Origin: Glandiceps talaboti
Taxonomy: Eukaryota > Hemichordata > Enteropneusta > Spengelidae
Length of the DNA stretch: 64,000 nucleotides
Direction of reading: 5' to 3'
NCBI RefSeq assembly: GCF_964340395.1
Contig: NC_135554.1
Span: 6,775,475-6,839,474 of the forward strand
The notes beneath the pieces are model-generated. The model searched no databases. It was not told where the DNA came from and saw only the letters and a list, made by a program, of their open reading frames with translations. The position numbers and the translations under genes are program-made. Below, one piece after another: positions 1-12,000 of this stretch (its first letter is position 1; each line of letters starts with the position of its first letter).

Positions 1-647
1 GATAGAAGGCGGATCTGTAGTTCGATGAGGTCTGCGTGTTCGTGTAGGAGATGTACAAGTTTATAAAATGAAAGATTGGCTCCCTTTGCGTGGCGATTCA
101 ACATCCCATGCCAACCCTCGACGTCGTTGTTGGTGCGTATGGATTCGTTAAAAACGGACCAAGTGCGTGGGGTCCACAACGATCCTTCTATCCACGTGCT
201 TCCGACGTATTGTGCAAATTCCTCTAACTTTGGCGTAGTCGCTTTCTGGGCGAGGCTCTCGAAAATGGCGGGAATGTGGTCGGCTGGTAGGTACGGCAGG
301 GCGAGGAATTTTCGAAGAAGCTTGTGTGTGCGGTCATCGTTACGGTAAGCGGGCGAAAGTCCTATTTCCTGTATCTTTCTCCAAAGGCACCGCGTCCAAT
401 GGAAGGAACAACCCATGATGCGAACGTTTCCGAGGACGAGCGGGATAGTCTTCCAAACGGCACATTCAAAATCGAGAACAACTTTCTCAACACGGACGAC
501 GTTGCACATGCGTTTCATGGCCTTTAACACTTTCTTGTAATCTTTCTTCCTGTTTGCTGACATTAACACGAATGCGAGGGGAACTTGTTTTATTGAGTCA
601 CCACTGCGAACGAAAGCGTGCACTGTAAATAACTGCGAAAATGGCTC
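1..647 (-). CDS. Mutator-like (MULE) transposase, partial, runs off the left edge
   Basis: The reverse strand is open without a stop from 647 to 1 (about 215 codons). No complete start-to-stop frame lies in the window because the gene continues past base 1. Seen in order: SQLFTVHAF, then KQVPLAFVLMS followed by a basic KKDYKKV stretch, VVLDFECAVWK with the probable second catalytic Asp (codon 473-471), GCSFHWTRCLWRKIQ with the C-x2-H insertion usual in MULE transposases, and FNESIRTNNDVEGWH with the probable third acidic residue (Glu codon 119-117). This is the MULE DDE domain. The first Asp would lie upstream. A stop sits just 5' of 647 in the same frame, and a GGCAG acceptor ends at 648, so 647 is probably the 5' edge of an exon. 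The intact frame suggests a recent or conserved copy. A product would cut and paste DNA carrying matching terminal repeats. Confidence 0.88.
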
Positions 648-1480
648 CTGCCACTACTATGAGTATGAGTTTACCAATAGTATTGTGTCAACACTTGAGT
701 GTAAGTGTCAATAATTACCGTGAAAGATACAATTTAGTTTTCACCGACTTGCCAGTGCATACTACTTTCGTTCATCAAGATTAACTATATTTGCATGATG
801 TGCTAAATACATTGATCAATCGCAGCATTCAAGTATTTGAAGCGTCGCCACGCGTGACTTCAAACCTTACCGCCCTCTTCATTTGTGTTGCTAATTAGCA
901 CTTGTGTTAGCCGATCCATGGGAGCCGCATAAACGTATTTTGGGCACCTGAGGTGGGTACGCAGTCACATTACTGTATTGTGATGCAAGAAATAGTAAGA
1001 AATAAGGATATAATGTAACACACACACACACACACACACACTCACATACAAATAGTTTGGGTCGAGGAAAATGGAAAGACGGGGACGTTTTGACCCGGGG
1101 ACGTGGGGACGTTTTGACCCGGGGACGTTTTGACTTATGGAAACCGGGGACGTTTTGACCCGGGGACGTTTTGACTGGATACCCTGGCAACATGAGTATC
1201 TGTGTACGTATTGTAGGGTACCTCAGAGCACACGATGTCTTCGCCACTGAATTTACAGAAACTGCCATAATAGAAGCTGTTTTGCAGAGATAACACCGTT
1301 ATTATCACGAAATTTCTTTAGATTTTGTGGCTTTCCTTTGCATTGACTCGATTTTATAATGCGAACGTTCATTTAGGCCTATATGTGAGCATCAAAATCA
1401 TAAAAGTTCAAACGCAGTGAGTATTGCAATTGGGTACCCCAATCTGTTGGCGATCTGTCGTGACCGTAGTAGAATGAACG
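648..1480. other. non-coding stretch with small repeats
   Basis: No gene seen. It contains a (CA)n run at 1018-1041 and a GC-rich minisatellite at 1077-1175. Open frames here are produced by those repeats. Confidence 0.6.
1077..1175. repeat. minisatellite, GGGGACGTTTTGACCC unit
   Basis: The unit GGGGACGTTTTGACCC recurs about five times in tandem, with spacers of differing length. It is probably a local expansion with no coding role. Confidence 0.8.
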
Positions 1481-1483
1481 CTA

Positions 1484-2002
1484 CTATATTTCGACTAGCC
1501 GCAGTACTGTCACTACTCTTATAGGGGGGAGTTGTGTTGGTAAAACAGGTTGTTGAATATCAGGTCTGAGATGTGGCGAAAGAAAGGGTGGTGATTCTGT
1601 AGATCTGAAAGGAATTTCTCTCCCAAGCCGACTATGACTACCTGTGCTATGAAATCCTGCGATTTGATATGGCGGGAAGTTCATCTCATAATGTGGATAG
1701 TCATGACCATGAGTCATTGGCGTTGAATGAGCAGGAGCCATAACTTGACAACGATTAGGCGGTGTTGGGACAAAATGGGGAAATCCGTACGGGTAAAACG
1801 GCTGTGGATAACTGTAAACCTCGTGGTCAGTTCTCCTTGGACATTTGAGACGATTTCTTGTAGGTGCTGGGATTATTTTTCCTTCATTTGAAGACGGTGA
1901 AGAGACGTTTTCCTCCGTTTCAGTGTGACCCTTTGCGTGACAAGCAGCAATGTGGTACCAACGGCGCCGATTTTTTTTGTCAAATTGTCCTCAATGATTC
2001 AT
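1484..2002 (-). other. unrecognised proline-rich open frame
   Basis: The reverse strand stays open from about 2002 to 1484 (about 170 codons), with an internal ATG at 1741. The upstream part is basic (KKNRRRWYHIAACHAKG). The rest is rich in Pro, His, Tyr and Ser (YPQPFYPYGFPHFVPTPP, then repeated SPPFLSPHL-type segments). I recognise no domain. It lies between the MULE exon and LINE debris, so it could be part of a decayed transposon protein or an exon of an unknown gene. I see no compelling splice partners. Confidence 0.3.
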
Positions 2003-2035
2003 AGCCTTCAATGTCAGAGTCGGGTGATTGGTCTT

Positions 2036-2039
<4 letters not shown>

Positions 2040-2080
<41 letters not shown>
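2040..2080. repeat. (TA)n microsatellite
   Basis: About 20 copies of TA. It lies at the 3' end of the reverse-strand LINE fragment and may derive from the element tail. Confidence 0.9.
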
Positions 2081-2083
<3 letters not shown>

Positions 2084-2089
2084 CTCCAT

Positions 2090-2830
2090 TCACTATCGTT
2101 TATTTCAAGCGCTTCACTATAACAATGTTCAGAAGTTGCTGGAATAAAGATTATCTTCACTAAAATACGATATATACAACGAGAAGTCACATTGCTAATT
2201 TCTATATACCCACCTTCTTCACAAAGAGTGAAACCTTTCAATTTTAATTACAAGAGTGTCTCTCAAAACCTTGTTTAATTATATGTGTCCATACAACTGG
2301 AATAGCTGATAAAAGACTTCTCCATTGTAAAAAATACCTGTTAGAAAGTCCTCTCAGGATAAATACATTGAAAGGAATAATTGTACCATCTGTATTAAAG
2401 AGATCGCTCACCATACAAATATTACAATCAAAGAAATGCTTATAAAAACATGGCTTATTATCTATGTGAATGTGGCGATTATTCCAAATACATTGCTGTA
2501 GGGGACTTACAATATCAGGGTTAATGAAGTTAAAATAACATATTAACATATCTTTATAGAATCTAGGAATGTTCTTTGCCTTATTTTATAAACTTTTGAT
2601 CAACATTGCAATGAAAGATTACCTCACCTCCACCATATGAAGACATGAAAACATCAAAAATTACTTTCCAATGTGAGGAAGAAGTACTGTTGTACATATT
2701 AACCCATTTAATCTTTTGAGCGTCGAACATGGATTTCACATCAACCATTTTTAAACCACCTTTGTCCAAATCACCAATGATCGTACTCTTTTTGATAAGG
2801 CCTTTACCACCTTGTTTACCACACTCCTGG
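2090..2830 (-). mobile_element. Non-LTR retrotransposon (Tx1/L1-like) ORF2 C-terminal remnant
   Basis: The reverse strand carries the region after the reverse transcriptase of a LINE, broken by frameshifts and stops. Signatures are GDLDKGGLKMVDVKSMFDAQ (about 2790-2730), the WNNRHIHIDNKPCFYKHFF segment (about 2490-2430), VSDLFNTDGTI and AIPVVWTHIIKQG (about 2310-2270), followed in another frame by a SRCIYRILV-like segment near 2190. Their order and spacing match the C-terminal domain of Tx1/L1-type ORF2 proteins. No intact protein can be made. A short CAG/CCA-rich low-complexity stretch lies at 2905-2990 upstream of it. Confidence 0.75.
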
Positions 2831-2899
2831 TTTCTCTTACTTGGACAGGTTCTTGGGAAACTGAATAATGTTCTTAATTCACTGTTCATGGAACTAGTG

Positions 2900-3510
2900 G
2901 TACATGTAGCCCTCTGTGGTTGTGGTTGTGGTGGTGGCGGTGTTGTTGTTGTTGTTGCTGCTGTTAATGAAGTCGGAATCGTTGACAGTGGTGAAACTGG
3001 AACAACTGGGTTGTTCAGCAAAGTATACGAAATTGTGAGATGCCTTTTAACTTTGTTTAGCATCCTCTCTCTTTCTTTGGGGTTCCACAACTCATGTCGG
3101 CTATGTTTAGTTCAGTTGGTAGGCAAGTCAAGCCATGGCAGGCTCAGGAAGACCAAATACTGAAACTTCAATGTAAGCATCAAAAGAACACAAAAAATAA
3201 GAACCTCAACAGCGCCTGTTGGGTGTCTTTCCAACGAGGCATGCTTTTCGAAAACTACAGTAGTTGAACTGCTGTGGTATAATTCGCATCGGTAGTCGCA
3301 AAGCCATCGATAGTACGTTTGGCTTCACCTCCGAGGAAACTGCGCAAGTAGACGAATTTCTGTACATTTGTCAAATGTTCGTTGTCATCGATGGCGGATC
3401 GGAAATTATCGAAAAAATGATTCCACTGCTTGTGATCTCCATAGAAAGTTTGATACGTGCGTAATCAACATAAACGATAAATGTCATGAATGTCATAGTC
3501 GTTATCACTT
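2900..3510. other. low-complexity and unassigned sequence
   Basis: Holds a GGTGGT/GTTGTT-rich stretch (2920-2965) and otherwise featureless sequence. Both-strand open frames of 140-170 codons overlap this repeat and are not credible genes. Confidence 0.5.
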
Positions 3511-3528
3511 AGTGTAATTACGGTATTT

Positions 3529-5545
3529 TTATCGTTGATGTATTGCACAATCGCATGATATAAAGGGAATAACAGATATCGTCTTATGTATAAAGTTACA
3601 TGGATCAAACCAATCTGGGAGTTTCCTCGTTCTCGTAGAACGTCGTATTCCAACTTCCGACATCGGTGGGCTGCTCGACCCAGTGGAACTATTGTCAGTT
3701 TCAACACGAAGAGAAGTGGTATGATTTCCATAACCTGAAGTTGGTTGGGAATTCATAGAAGACCTAGGAAGTATAGAAGAACATTCTGGCTGACCAACAC
3801 TGGGATGTCTTGAAACACTATCAGACTGTCCCGAACAATTCAATGACAAACCAGATCTGTCCAAAGGGATAAACTCTGGAGCACAAGGGTTAAGAACTTG
3901 ACCTCCTGTAGGCCATTTAACACCTGACGTCACCTGAATAAATTGAGGACAATCCTCGTCCTCATCCTCTATACTGTCAATACCTGAATATATGCCTATA
4001 GTAGGAGTTTGGAAATTATTGTTATCATTTTTTCGTACACAGTACACCGCTCGAAATCACACCCACCTCATTCGTACAACAATAGAAGTGATAAAACCAT
4101 ACTTTAAGTACACCTCTCGAAATCACACCCATCTTGGTCTTTTCATTCATAAAACAATAGAAGTGATAAAAACCAAATTTTAAGTATACCGCCTGAAATC
4201 ACGTCTTTCAATAGCACTATAAAGTCGTGAGCATCCTTGGTCTTTTCATTTGTAATACAATAGAAGTGATGCCTTTCCTGGTTGAGTCGTGAACCATAGT
4301 CCTACCGTAGGCATTTGTTCGGGGGCATTTGTCCGGCGGGCATTTGTCCTATGGGGGCATTTGTCCGGGGAGCATTTGTCCGGGGGCGTTTGTCCGGGGG
4401 GGGGGCGTTTGTCCGGGGGGCGTTTGTCCTGTTACCAACCCAGACACCACTTTCTCTTTAGTAACCTCAACATCAGCTGGTAAGGGAAGTAGCATGTTTA
4501 TATGTAAAGTTAGTTTACGACCCGTATTTCCTGACCTTTGAACTACATGGTTGTGACAGAACCACATAAATATCCTCTTCCCACTTATCAGCCAACTTGT
4601 AATTTTTCTTGTATTTCCATTGCCGCCTCTATCACATCGCATTTTTCTTTTGTATTCCTTCGCACATTTCGAAAAAAAACTTTTTTAATATATTCAAGTT
4701 CATGATGAAATTCTGCTATAAATCTTGTCGAATACACTATTTTTCGTGGTTGTTTGCCAATAACTTTGGTTTTCTGGACGTGCAGTATAATGGTCAAACT
4801 TAGCTTTATTACATATATCTGAAAATGTACAGAGAGATACGAGTGAAGCCGTGCTGGCCACGTCTGCAGTACTAACACTAACCTAAATACAATAAATATA
4901 AATATAGTAAAAGTAAAGATACAAATGACACAATAACTGAAAGATAGAACTAACCTGAAAATGTACAGAGAGATACGAGTGAAGCCGTGCTGGTCACGTC
5001 TGCAGTACTGACCAGTCACGCGTAATTATATAGGAAAAGTCATGTGATTGAAAGAAGAAAGTGATTGGATGAGGAGATGTTAACAGATGGAACCAGGTGA
5101 TTAGAAATAGAAATGAATATTTATGGACACAACAAGAAAGGAAAATGACACACTAATAATATAGACACACTATAAATGAGATTAACACATTCAAGTAATT
5201 TAATTAATACAACAGAAGTGATGCCTTTCCTGGTTGAGTCGTGAGCCATAGTCCTACCGTAGGCATTTGTTCGGGGGCATTTGTCCGGGGGGCATTTGTC
5301 CTACGGGGGCATTTGTCCGGGGGGGGGGGGCATTTGTCCGGGGGGGCGTTTGTCCTGTTACCAACCCAGACACCACTTTCTCGTTAGTAACCTCAACATC
5401 AGCTGGTAAGGGAAGTAGCATGTTTCTATGTAAAGTTCGTTTACGACCCTTATTTCCTGACCTTTGAACTACATACACAGGAATATCTTGTGTTGGTTGT
5501 GACAGAACCACATAAATATCCTCTTCCCACTTATCAGCCAACTTG
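3529..5545 (-). mobile_element. Gypsy-type LTR retrotransposon pol remnant, partly duplicated
   Basis: The reverse strand reads in the order of the 3' half of a Gypsy pol gene. DKWEEDIYVVLSQPTQDIPV and VQRSGNKGRKRTLH(R)NMLLPLP (5541-5400, second copy 4600-4480) match the segment after the integrase. A C-terminal RRSTRTRKLPDWFDPCNF motif (about 3660-3590) is the usual pol tail. Between copies lies a fragment with EFHHELEYIKK and IEAAMEIQEKLQVG. Frameshifts, an internal duplication and an inserted CATTTGTCCGGGGG minisatellite break it, so it is a dead copy. LTRs were not identified. Confidence 0.7.
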
Positions 5546-6045
5546 TAATTTTTCTTGTATTTCCATTGCCGCCTCTATCACATCCCTTTTTTCTTTTTTA
5601 TTCCTTCGCAAATTGCGAAAAATCTTTTTTAATATCTTCAAGTTCATGATGAAATTATGCTATAAATCTTGTCGAATACACTATTTTTCGCGGTTGTTTG
5701 CCAATAACTTTGGTTTTCTGGACGTGCAGTATAATGGTCAAACTTAGCTTTATTACATATATCTGAAAATGTACAGAGATACGAGTGAAGCCGTGCTGGT
5801 CACGTCTGCAGTACTCACCAGTCGCGCGTAATTATATAGGAAAAGTCATGGACAAATGACCTCTGCAGTACTAACACTAACCTAAATACAATAAATATAA
5901 ATATAGTAAAAGTAAAGATACAAATGACACAATAACTGAAAGATAGAACTAACCTGAAAATATACAGAGAGATACGAGTGAAGCTGTGCTGGTCACGTCT
6001 GCAGTACTAACCAGTCACGCGTAATTATATAGGAAAAGTCATGTG
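4255..6045. repeat. tandem duplication with 952-bp offset
   Basis: The segment starting ATAGAAGTGATGCCTTTCCT at about 4260 recurs at about 5212. It includes the G-rich minisatellite, the pol fragment and the GTACAGAGAGATACGAGTG block. The latter block then appears a third time at about 5960-6030. The copies differ by scattered substitutions and small indels, so the duplication is not brand new. Confidence 0.85.
4317..4431. repeat. CATTTGTCCGGGGG minisatellite, copy 1
   Basis: Units of 13-18 bases built on CATTTGTCC or CGTTTGTCC plus a variable G-run. Read on the reverse strand they encode Pro-Pro-Gly-Gln-Met/Thr repeats joined in frame to the Gypsy pol remnant. Copy 2 is at 5263-5356 and a short opposite-strand piece is at 54943-55000. 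Confidence 0.85.
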
Positions 6046-6440
6046 ACTTTAAACACAAACTGTGTATTGTCTGAGCTAATTCCCTTTAAAGTTCAAGTGT
6101 GATCCTGGTACGTACATACAGAAGTTGAGTCGGATATGAGATATGAGAGTGATTCGAGTGTTATTACTTGGTCTGTCAGCTGTGTGCGAAGATCAGAAAG
6201 TAATACTTTTATTATAGACGACTGTGACACATTCTTTTTTTGTAACATAAGAAATGAGTAAACAAGTTTCTGCTGAGTCGGCATGTGACGACATCAGTTA
6301 CAAAATAAACACATGTCTCGGTAATTATCAATTGAACTACCAATATTGATATTGATTAGTTGGCAACATTGATAAATATTGATGCGATGGCTGTAAATCA
6401 AACAGCGATTTTTCAACAAATTCATGCTCAAAATTTCGAC
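6046..6440. other. unassigned AT-rich sequence
   Basis: No coding signal or clear repeat seen. Confidence 0.5.
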
Positions 6441-6940
6441 ATTACTAATGATATGCCACAATCAATTCTCCTCCTACTGTATAATTCATATTTCCTCATT
6501 TATATATCTTACTGTATAGAAATATGGGGAAATACCTATAAGACGTTTCTCCCACCCATCTTAAATCTACAGAAGAAAGTAAATCCAACTCATCACATTT
6601 TCAGATTGTTATGCTCCCTCTGCTCCCAAGTTTAGCCAACTAAGCATCTTAAAAGTTCACCGGTTATGTATATTTAGTACTTGTTTATTGAAAAACAACA
6701 ATTTCTCAGACACTACATAATTGCATGATGCGTCTATCAACATGAGACAAATTCTACATTCCTATAGTTAATCTTACCATGAGCCAACACAACTTAAAAT
6801 ACCCAGCCACAAAACACTCGAACTCGTTACCTAACCAACTGAAAAAAAATAGGATCAAGGTATACCTTTAAATCCCAATTGAATCAGTATTTACTATTGA
6901 TAAATTGTTTTGAAACATTGTTATAAACCCTCGTTTGCCC
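6440..6940 (+). mobile_element. LINE reverse-transcriptase C-terminal remnant
   Basis: The forward strand has LLYNSYFLIYISYCIEIWGN followed by TYKTFLPPILNLQKK (about 6470-6575), the typical post-RT segment of CR1/L2-type LINEs (YCIxIWGN ... LxxLQKK). Degenerate downstream sequence includes a NSLPNQLKKNR-like tail near 6820. Stops interrupt it, so it is a fossil fragment. Confidence 0.65.
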
Positions 6941-7383
6941 CTTGTATATATATTCAAAAGGAGTAACTGTTTGTGTATTAAGAGATTGCACTTCACGCGT
7001 ACGTTGTTGTCTTTTGTTGTCTTTTCCTTTTTTTTTGCTTTTGCATTTGTTTTGTTTTATTTCATATGTATTGCTATATATATTAATGTATATGCTTTCC
7101 TTGGGCTACAAACTCGACTAGTTTGAACAAACTATTTATTGTGGTCCAGCCAGAAGTTTAACGTTATTTTTTATTTACCTTTCATTGCCGATGTATTTAC
7201 TTAACTAATTCCTTTTCCTCACTTGTGATATGTTAATTTGGTTTTCTTTTCAACTTCTGGCAACTAAATATACATGTATGATACGACCACTACTCACAAT
7301 TGTGTGTCGTCTCACGGCAGACCACATCAGATCGTTCATAATAAGATGAGAACAGTATCGAAAATCGACAATTTCTGACATAT

Positions 7384-7530
7384 CTAGGGGCTATGACCAA
7401 CTATCTAGGTATATGATTGAATATCTGGGGTCTATGGCTAAGTATCTAGGGTCTATGACTAGCTATCTAGGGTCCATGACTGAATATCTAGAGTCTATGA
7501 CTGATTATCGAGTGTCTGCGGCTGAACATC
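7384..7530. repeat. about 25-bp tandem repeat (ATCTAGGGTCTATGACT)
   Basis: Six imperfect tandem copies of a unit like TATCTAGGGTCTATGACTGA. Confidence 0.8.
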
Positions 7531-8689
7531 AAAAACACATAGATTCTGTGCATGTACTACAAGGAGTGTGACAATTGATGGACACCTACCTGTACATATG
7601 CATGCACCTTCTTGTATTGTTTGCATTGCGTCACTAACGAGTTCATGAAAACAAATACACATTACAAAATATGCAGAAAAACTGAACAGAAATTGACACA
7701 ATAATGAATTCATTTGCTTTTAATATTAAAACTTCCCAGGAGAATGACACGTTATATCTAAAGTACCTTGACCCTTTCCACGACACTACAATTTGAAATT
7801 GGACAATTATGTCACATCTATCATACAATGTGCTTGGTTACAATGAGAGATAATAAGGTCTAAAACGTGATTTTTGAAGTTAAATTGGAGGTGATAAATC
7901 TATTCAAATTAACCAGATAAGAAGAAATTAGTAATAAAATATTTCTATCAGTGCTATTAGCTTAATATTCCTAATTTATTATTTGAATTATTACTACTAT
8001 ATACATTCCAAAAAAGCGTGGCTATAAGACCTCAAAGCACGGATTGAGTTTGTGTCAAACACAAAACTGCCTGCATGTATTTCAGAAACCAAATTGTAAG
8101 ATGCTTGAACTTACTCTTGTTTTGGCAAGCGTAGCATCAAATGGATCAATTTCAATGTCTTAGTTTTGTGCAAGACTTGGAAATATTTACTTAAAATTGT
8201 TCTGGCTGACAAATCACTTTTGATGAACAAATAGAATGTAATCGTGCAAGCTCAACCCCCCCATTCGTCAAGACAGTGTTATATTATTTCTATAGACATA
8301 CCTTGTGTTATCAAATGACGTCATTGCTAACTCCGGTATCCTCTAAATATGTATATTCGTCCTCTAAGATATCGTGCCTGTATATAGCACGCCCTCACAG
8401 GGTAAATTCAAATTAAATGTCCAGTTTGTTCCAGACTCTATGAACGCCTAAAACTAAACTTGATATGTTTATATTGTGAACTCTAAATAGCTGCATAATT
8501 GTGGAGTAAACATCAAATAAAGACATGATATTGTGTTATCTTATATAGAAAGGGATTCGATCTTTCCTGATTTAAGATTGCTTCCAGATTGTCGATTGGT
8601 CTGCAATCGTTGATGTGATTGGAAAGAAGGACTTTGTTTAATTGTTGGTGGTAATTGACTAAACGATCGCAATTTGGATTGTCACGTGA

Positions 8690-8985
8690 TGATCGGATAG
8701 AATACCCTGTTCGATTGTCGCTGGTGATGTGTTTTGATATTAGTTTGTAGATAAGGGTAGCTATTGGATCCCGATTGGATCGTTGGTGATGTGATTGGAT
8801 ATTAGTTTGTACATAGGGGTGGCTATTGGATCCGTTCGGATAGAAGTTCGCTCTTGGATCGTCGTTGGTGATTGGATAGAAGTTCGCTCTTGGATCGTCG
8901 GTGGTGATTGGATAGAAGTTCGCTGTTAGTTTGTCGGTGGTGATTTGCAGAAAATATCACTTTGGATTGTCGATGGTGATTGAAA
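8690..8985. repeat. tandem repeat (GGTGATTGGATAGAAGTTCG)
   Basis: Degenerate units of about 33-55 bases centred on GTTGGTGATTGGATAGAAGT and TCGCTCTTGGATCGTCG. Best preserved at 8835-8950. Confidence 0.75.
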
Positions 8986-9007
8986 GTATATTGTGAGATA
9001 TATATTT

Positions 9008-9013
9008 TTTATT
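9008..9013 (-). terminator. possible polyadenylation signal
   Basis: AATAAA on the reverse strand, 41 bases beyond the stop of the 9-14 kb gene. It fits the expected place for 3' end formation. Confidence 0.45.
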
Positions 9014-9054
9014 CACAGAAAGATCAGACGTTTGTTTTTTCCTTGTATGTGGTA

Positions 9055-12000
9055 TCACACGGTAGCCATGGTTACCATTATCGCAAACATCACAATGTGG
9101 TAGGTAGCATGCCACACTCTGGTACCTGAAAAACAATAATGAGAAATGTAACTATACTGTGTCAAGTCTCCAATATTAGTTTATTTTAGAAAAAAACACA
9201 CCCTTTGGTCTCCATATTATTAATTTTATTATAATGGTTAATATGAATATCGGTAATTATTGTTGGGTGGTGAATAACTGACGTTATCTCTACCCATACC
9301 CATAACAGATCTAGACCACGTGTCGTGTTGCGGCAAATCACACGACATCCCCAATCTGATTAAAATCCGATGTGGTGAAAGCGGCTAGATGTCCTTATTT
9401 ACCTCTATTCATCGTGTTGTGACGTTTGTTTTGTTCGTCGTTGCGACGATCCAAAACAAACGTCACAACACGATGAATAGAGGTAAATAAGGACATCTAG
9501 CCGCTTTCACCACATCGGATTTTAATCAGATTGACGAGATCCCCAGCGTCATCAAATGGGAACGATGTCGAAAATCAGTCATTCCATGACAAACAAAGAT
9601 GACAATAAAATGACTTGTCGTCGTCGTCGTCGTCGTCGTCGTTGTTGTTGTTGTTGTTGTTGTTGTTTTGAGGTTTTTTTGGTGTTTTTTCTGGTATTGT
9701 TGAAGCACGCTCAAAAGATACAAACACGCATGACTGTTTCAAGTCTTTGAAAATACAGAAAACAAACATACCAGAATCTCCATCCTTTGAACTGCCACCT
9801 GTTAAATTTAAAACAATAACAGGTTAGCTATACAATACTTTCTTTCAGTTTCTCAAATAGTTTTGTATTTATAAAGTAAAATTGTTTTGTCAACAAATTT
9901 AAAGTCACCAGACGAAAATTTTGGTTGTTGTCTTTAAGTGTTTCAATCACGATGTCTTTATTTAGTGAGTGTGTTTAGTCTCATGTGGTAACAGTGCCGG
10001 GGGGGGGGGGGGGCTATAGGGATAAATTTTATCAATTTGACCTTCTATTCAGCTGTCTATTCATTTTCAACCATATTTTTTTCAAACTTGTAAACAGATT
10101 TCCATCAAATCTTATATATTGAACTTTAGAGACCCTCATTTGCCATTTAGTTACTTTAAACTAGTAATGTGACCAACTAGTTGTCGGGTAAAAACCCATG
10201 TCTACGTAAGAAATATATATTAAATTGAGAATTGTCTTCACCCATAAAACGGTAGAATTTCTCTGAACTGACAAAATGGAGTATCTCCATCACGCTTCAT
10301 CATATATAAGCTTACATGTACATTTGCACACCTTGTACGAAGGGAACGGTGTCAACATGTGTAATTTCCCGTTCATTTTGTACAAACCTTTGTCGGCAAT
10401 CTGGCAGGTGATATTTTGAATATAGTACACAGAACTTCATTATGAGAATGAAATTCAACTAGTTTAAGCGAATACCCGTCAGCACTGCTCAGCACTCTGG
10501 GCATGGCAGTTCTTCTAGTATAAAGACGTGTAAAATGCTCGAAACTAATGCAGAGCGCCCTCAATGGATGATGGAGCCCGTAACGCCAAGTCAAGATGTT
10601 ACAATTACGCGTACTGACATGTCAATTAATCATTGTTACTTCCACGAATTGTTCTATTAAATAAATTATAAAGCGTGGATGTAATTAAAAAGTGTGATTT
10701 AATTAACTACTGGTTATTTCATCCACAAATTTGTTCTTATGATTTAATTAAAAGAACAATTTGGCCTTCCATCAAACTGTAGCTAGTATAACCTGACTTC
10801 CCACGGACCAGACCACTACTCACGACAGTGTGTCGTCTCGTGGCAAAACACACGATGTCGTACGTGATCAGATGATAACACGATAGACAATATACGAGAG
10901 CTTTTTCTCTTCTTCTTTGTTGCTGCTGTTGAAGCACGTTCAACAGTTGCAAGGGTGGGCCCGGGGTTACTCATTTTGGCTTGTTAAGTCTTTTTAAATA
11001 AATAAATAAAACATACCAGAATCTTCTTGTGTGGTGGTGTCCGGCATAGGACAGTCAAACTTGGTTCCTGCTTTGCCGTCGGATTGCAAACCGAACTCCA
11101 GACAAACTAGATTGTTGTCAAGGCCACCATCATAGCTTGCACTATCACCTGCCAAGTTGAATACAATAACGTATTGGATATACAATACTTTCTTTCGCTT
11201 TCTCGTATAGTTTTGTATTTTCAATGTCTCAATTCTCTTGTTGCCATGCCAATCATTAGACCAAGTTTTTGTTCCCTCTAAGGCAATAGCCACAGGTATT
11301 TGATATAAGGTCAAAGCTCGACACATTTGTCTTCTAAAACCATGAAAATACTGTCGTTATTAACGTAGAAGTTACTCATCTGAATTTTAGACTGGGCACA
11401 AACATTCTGTACTTACGTCATCGCCACGCATGTGCTCTTAAAGAGAAAGTCGTGAGCGGAATGTTAAGTTCAGACGCATATACATGAGGAAAAATTCATG
11501 CGAAGCCAAATATATCAAACATGCTAGATATTTGGCTCACAGCCACGAATGACCAAATTCTCATTAAAAGTTGTCCGCACACGAGAGCAATCGGTGTGAG
11601 GAAATTGCCAAGAGTGAAATTTTGCTCAGCTGATTGCTCTAATCTGATTGCTCTAATTCAGTAGAAAATTACAGTTTTATTGAAAGGTGGTTTAATTAAG
11701 GTATTACCATAGCACCGTGACGTAACGCCCGATTTCACCGAATACGAGAAATAAATGAAGTACCACTAGCGCCGTTAACAGGCTAGTATAACATAGAGTC
11801 TACATTTTGCATAACAACACTTATGGCCTCCACGTGTATTACTATTAGGACACCCCCTCCCCTTCCGTGTCTTCATCCATGGAGTTATACCACTGGGGTG
11901 ATTACATATATGCTAGACTATTCCCAATCTGATTAAAATCCGATGTAGATGTCGGCTAATCGTTCATATTGCTATTTTACCTTCGTTATTTTGCCTGAAT

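Larger units (their letters stand above)
6940..9050. other. gene-free stretch with minisatellites
   Basis: No exons seen. A stretch at 7284-7375 resembles sequence at 9305-9350 plus 9545-9575 and at 10800-10890 (CACTACTCAC, GTGTGTCGTCTC, GATGAGAACAGTATCGAAAATC), indicating a diverged dispersed repeat. Two minisatellites are listed separately. The rest is AT-rich. Confidence 0.5.

Noticed and set aside
3100-3135. tRNA A-box-like TAGTTCAGTTGGTAGG (also TAGTTCAGTGGTATAATC near 25961)
   Set aside because: Neither has a matching B box or a cloverleaf with an acceptor stem.
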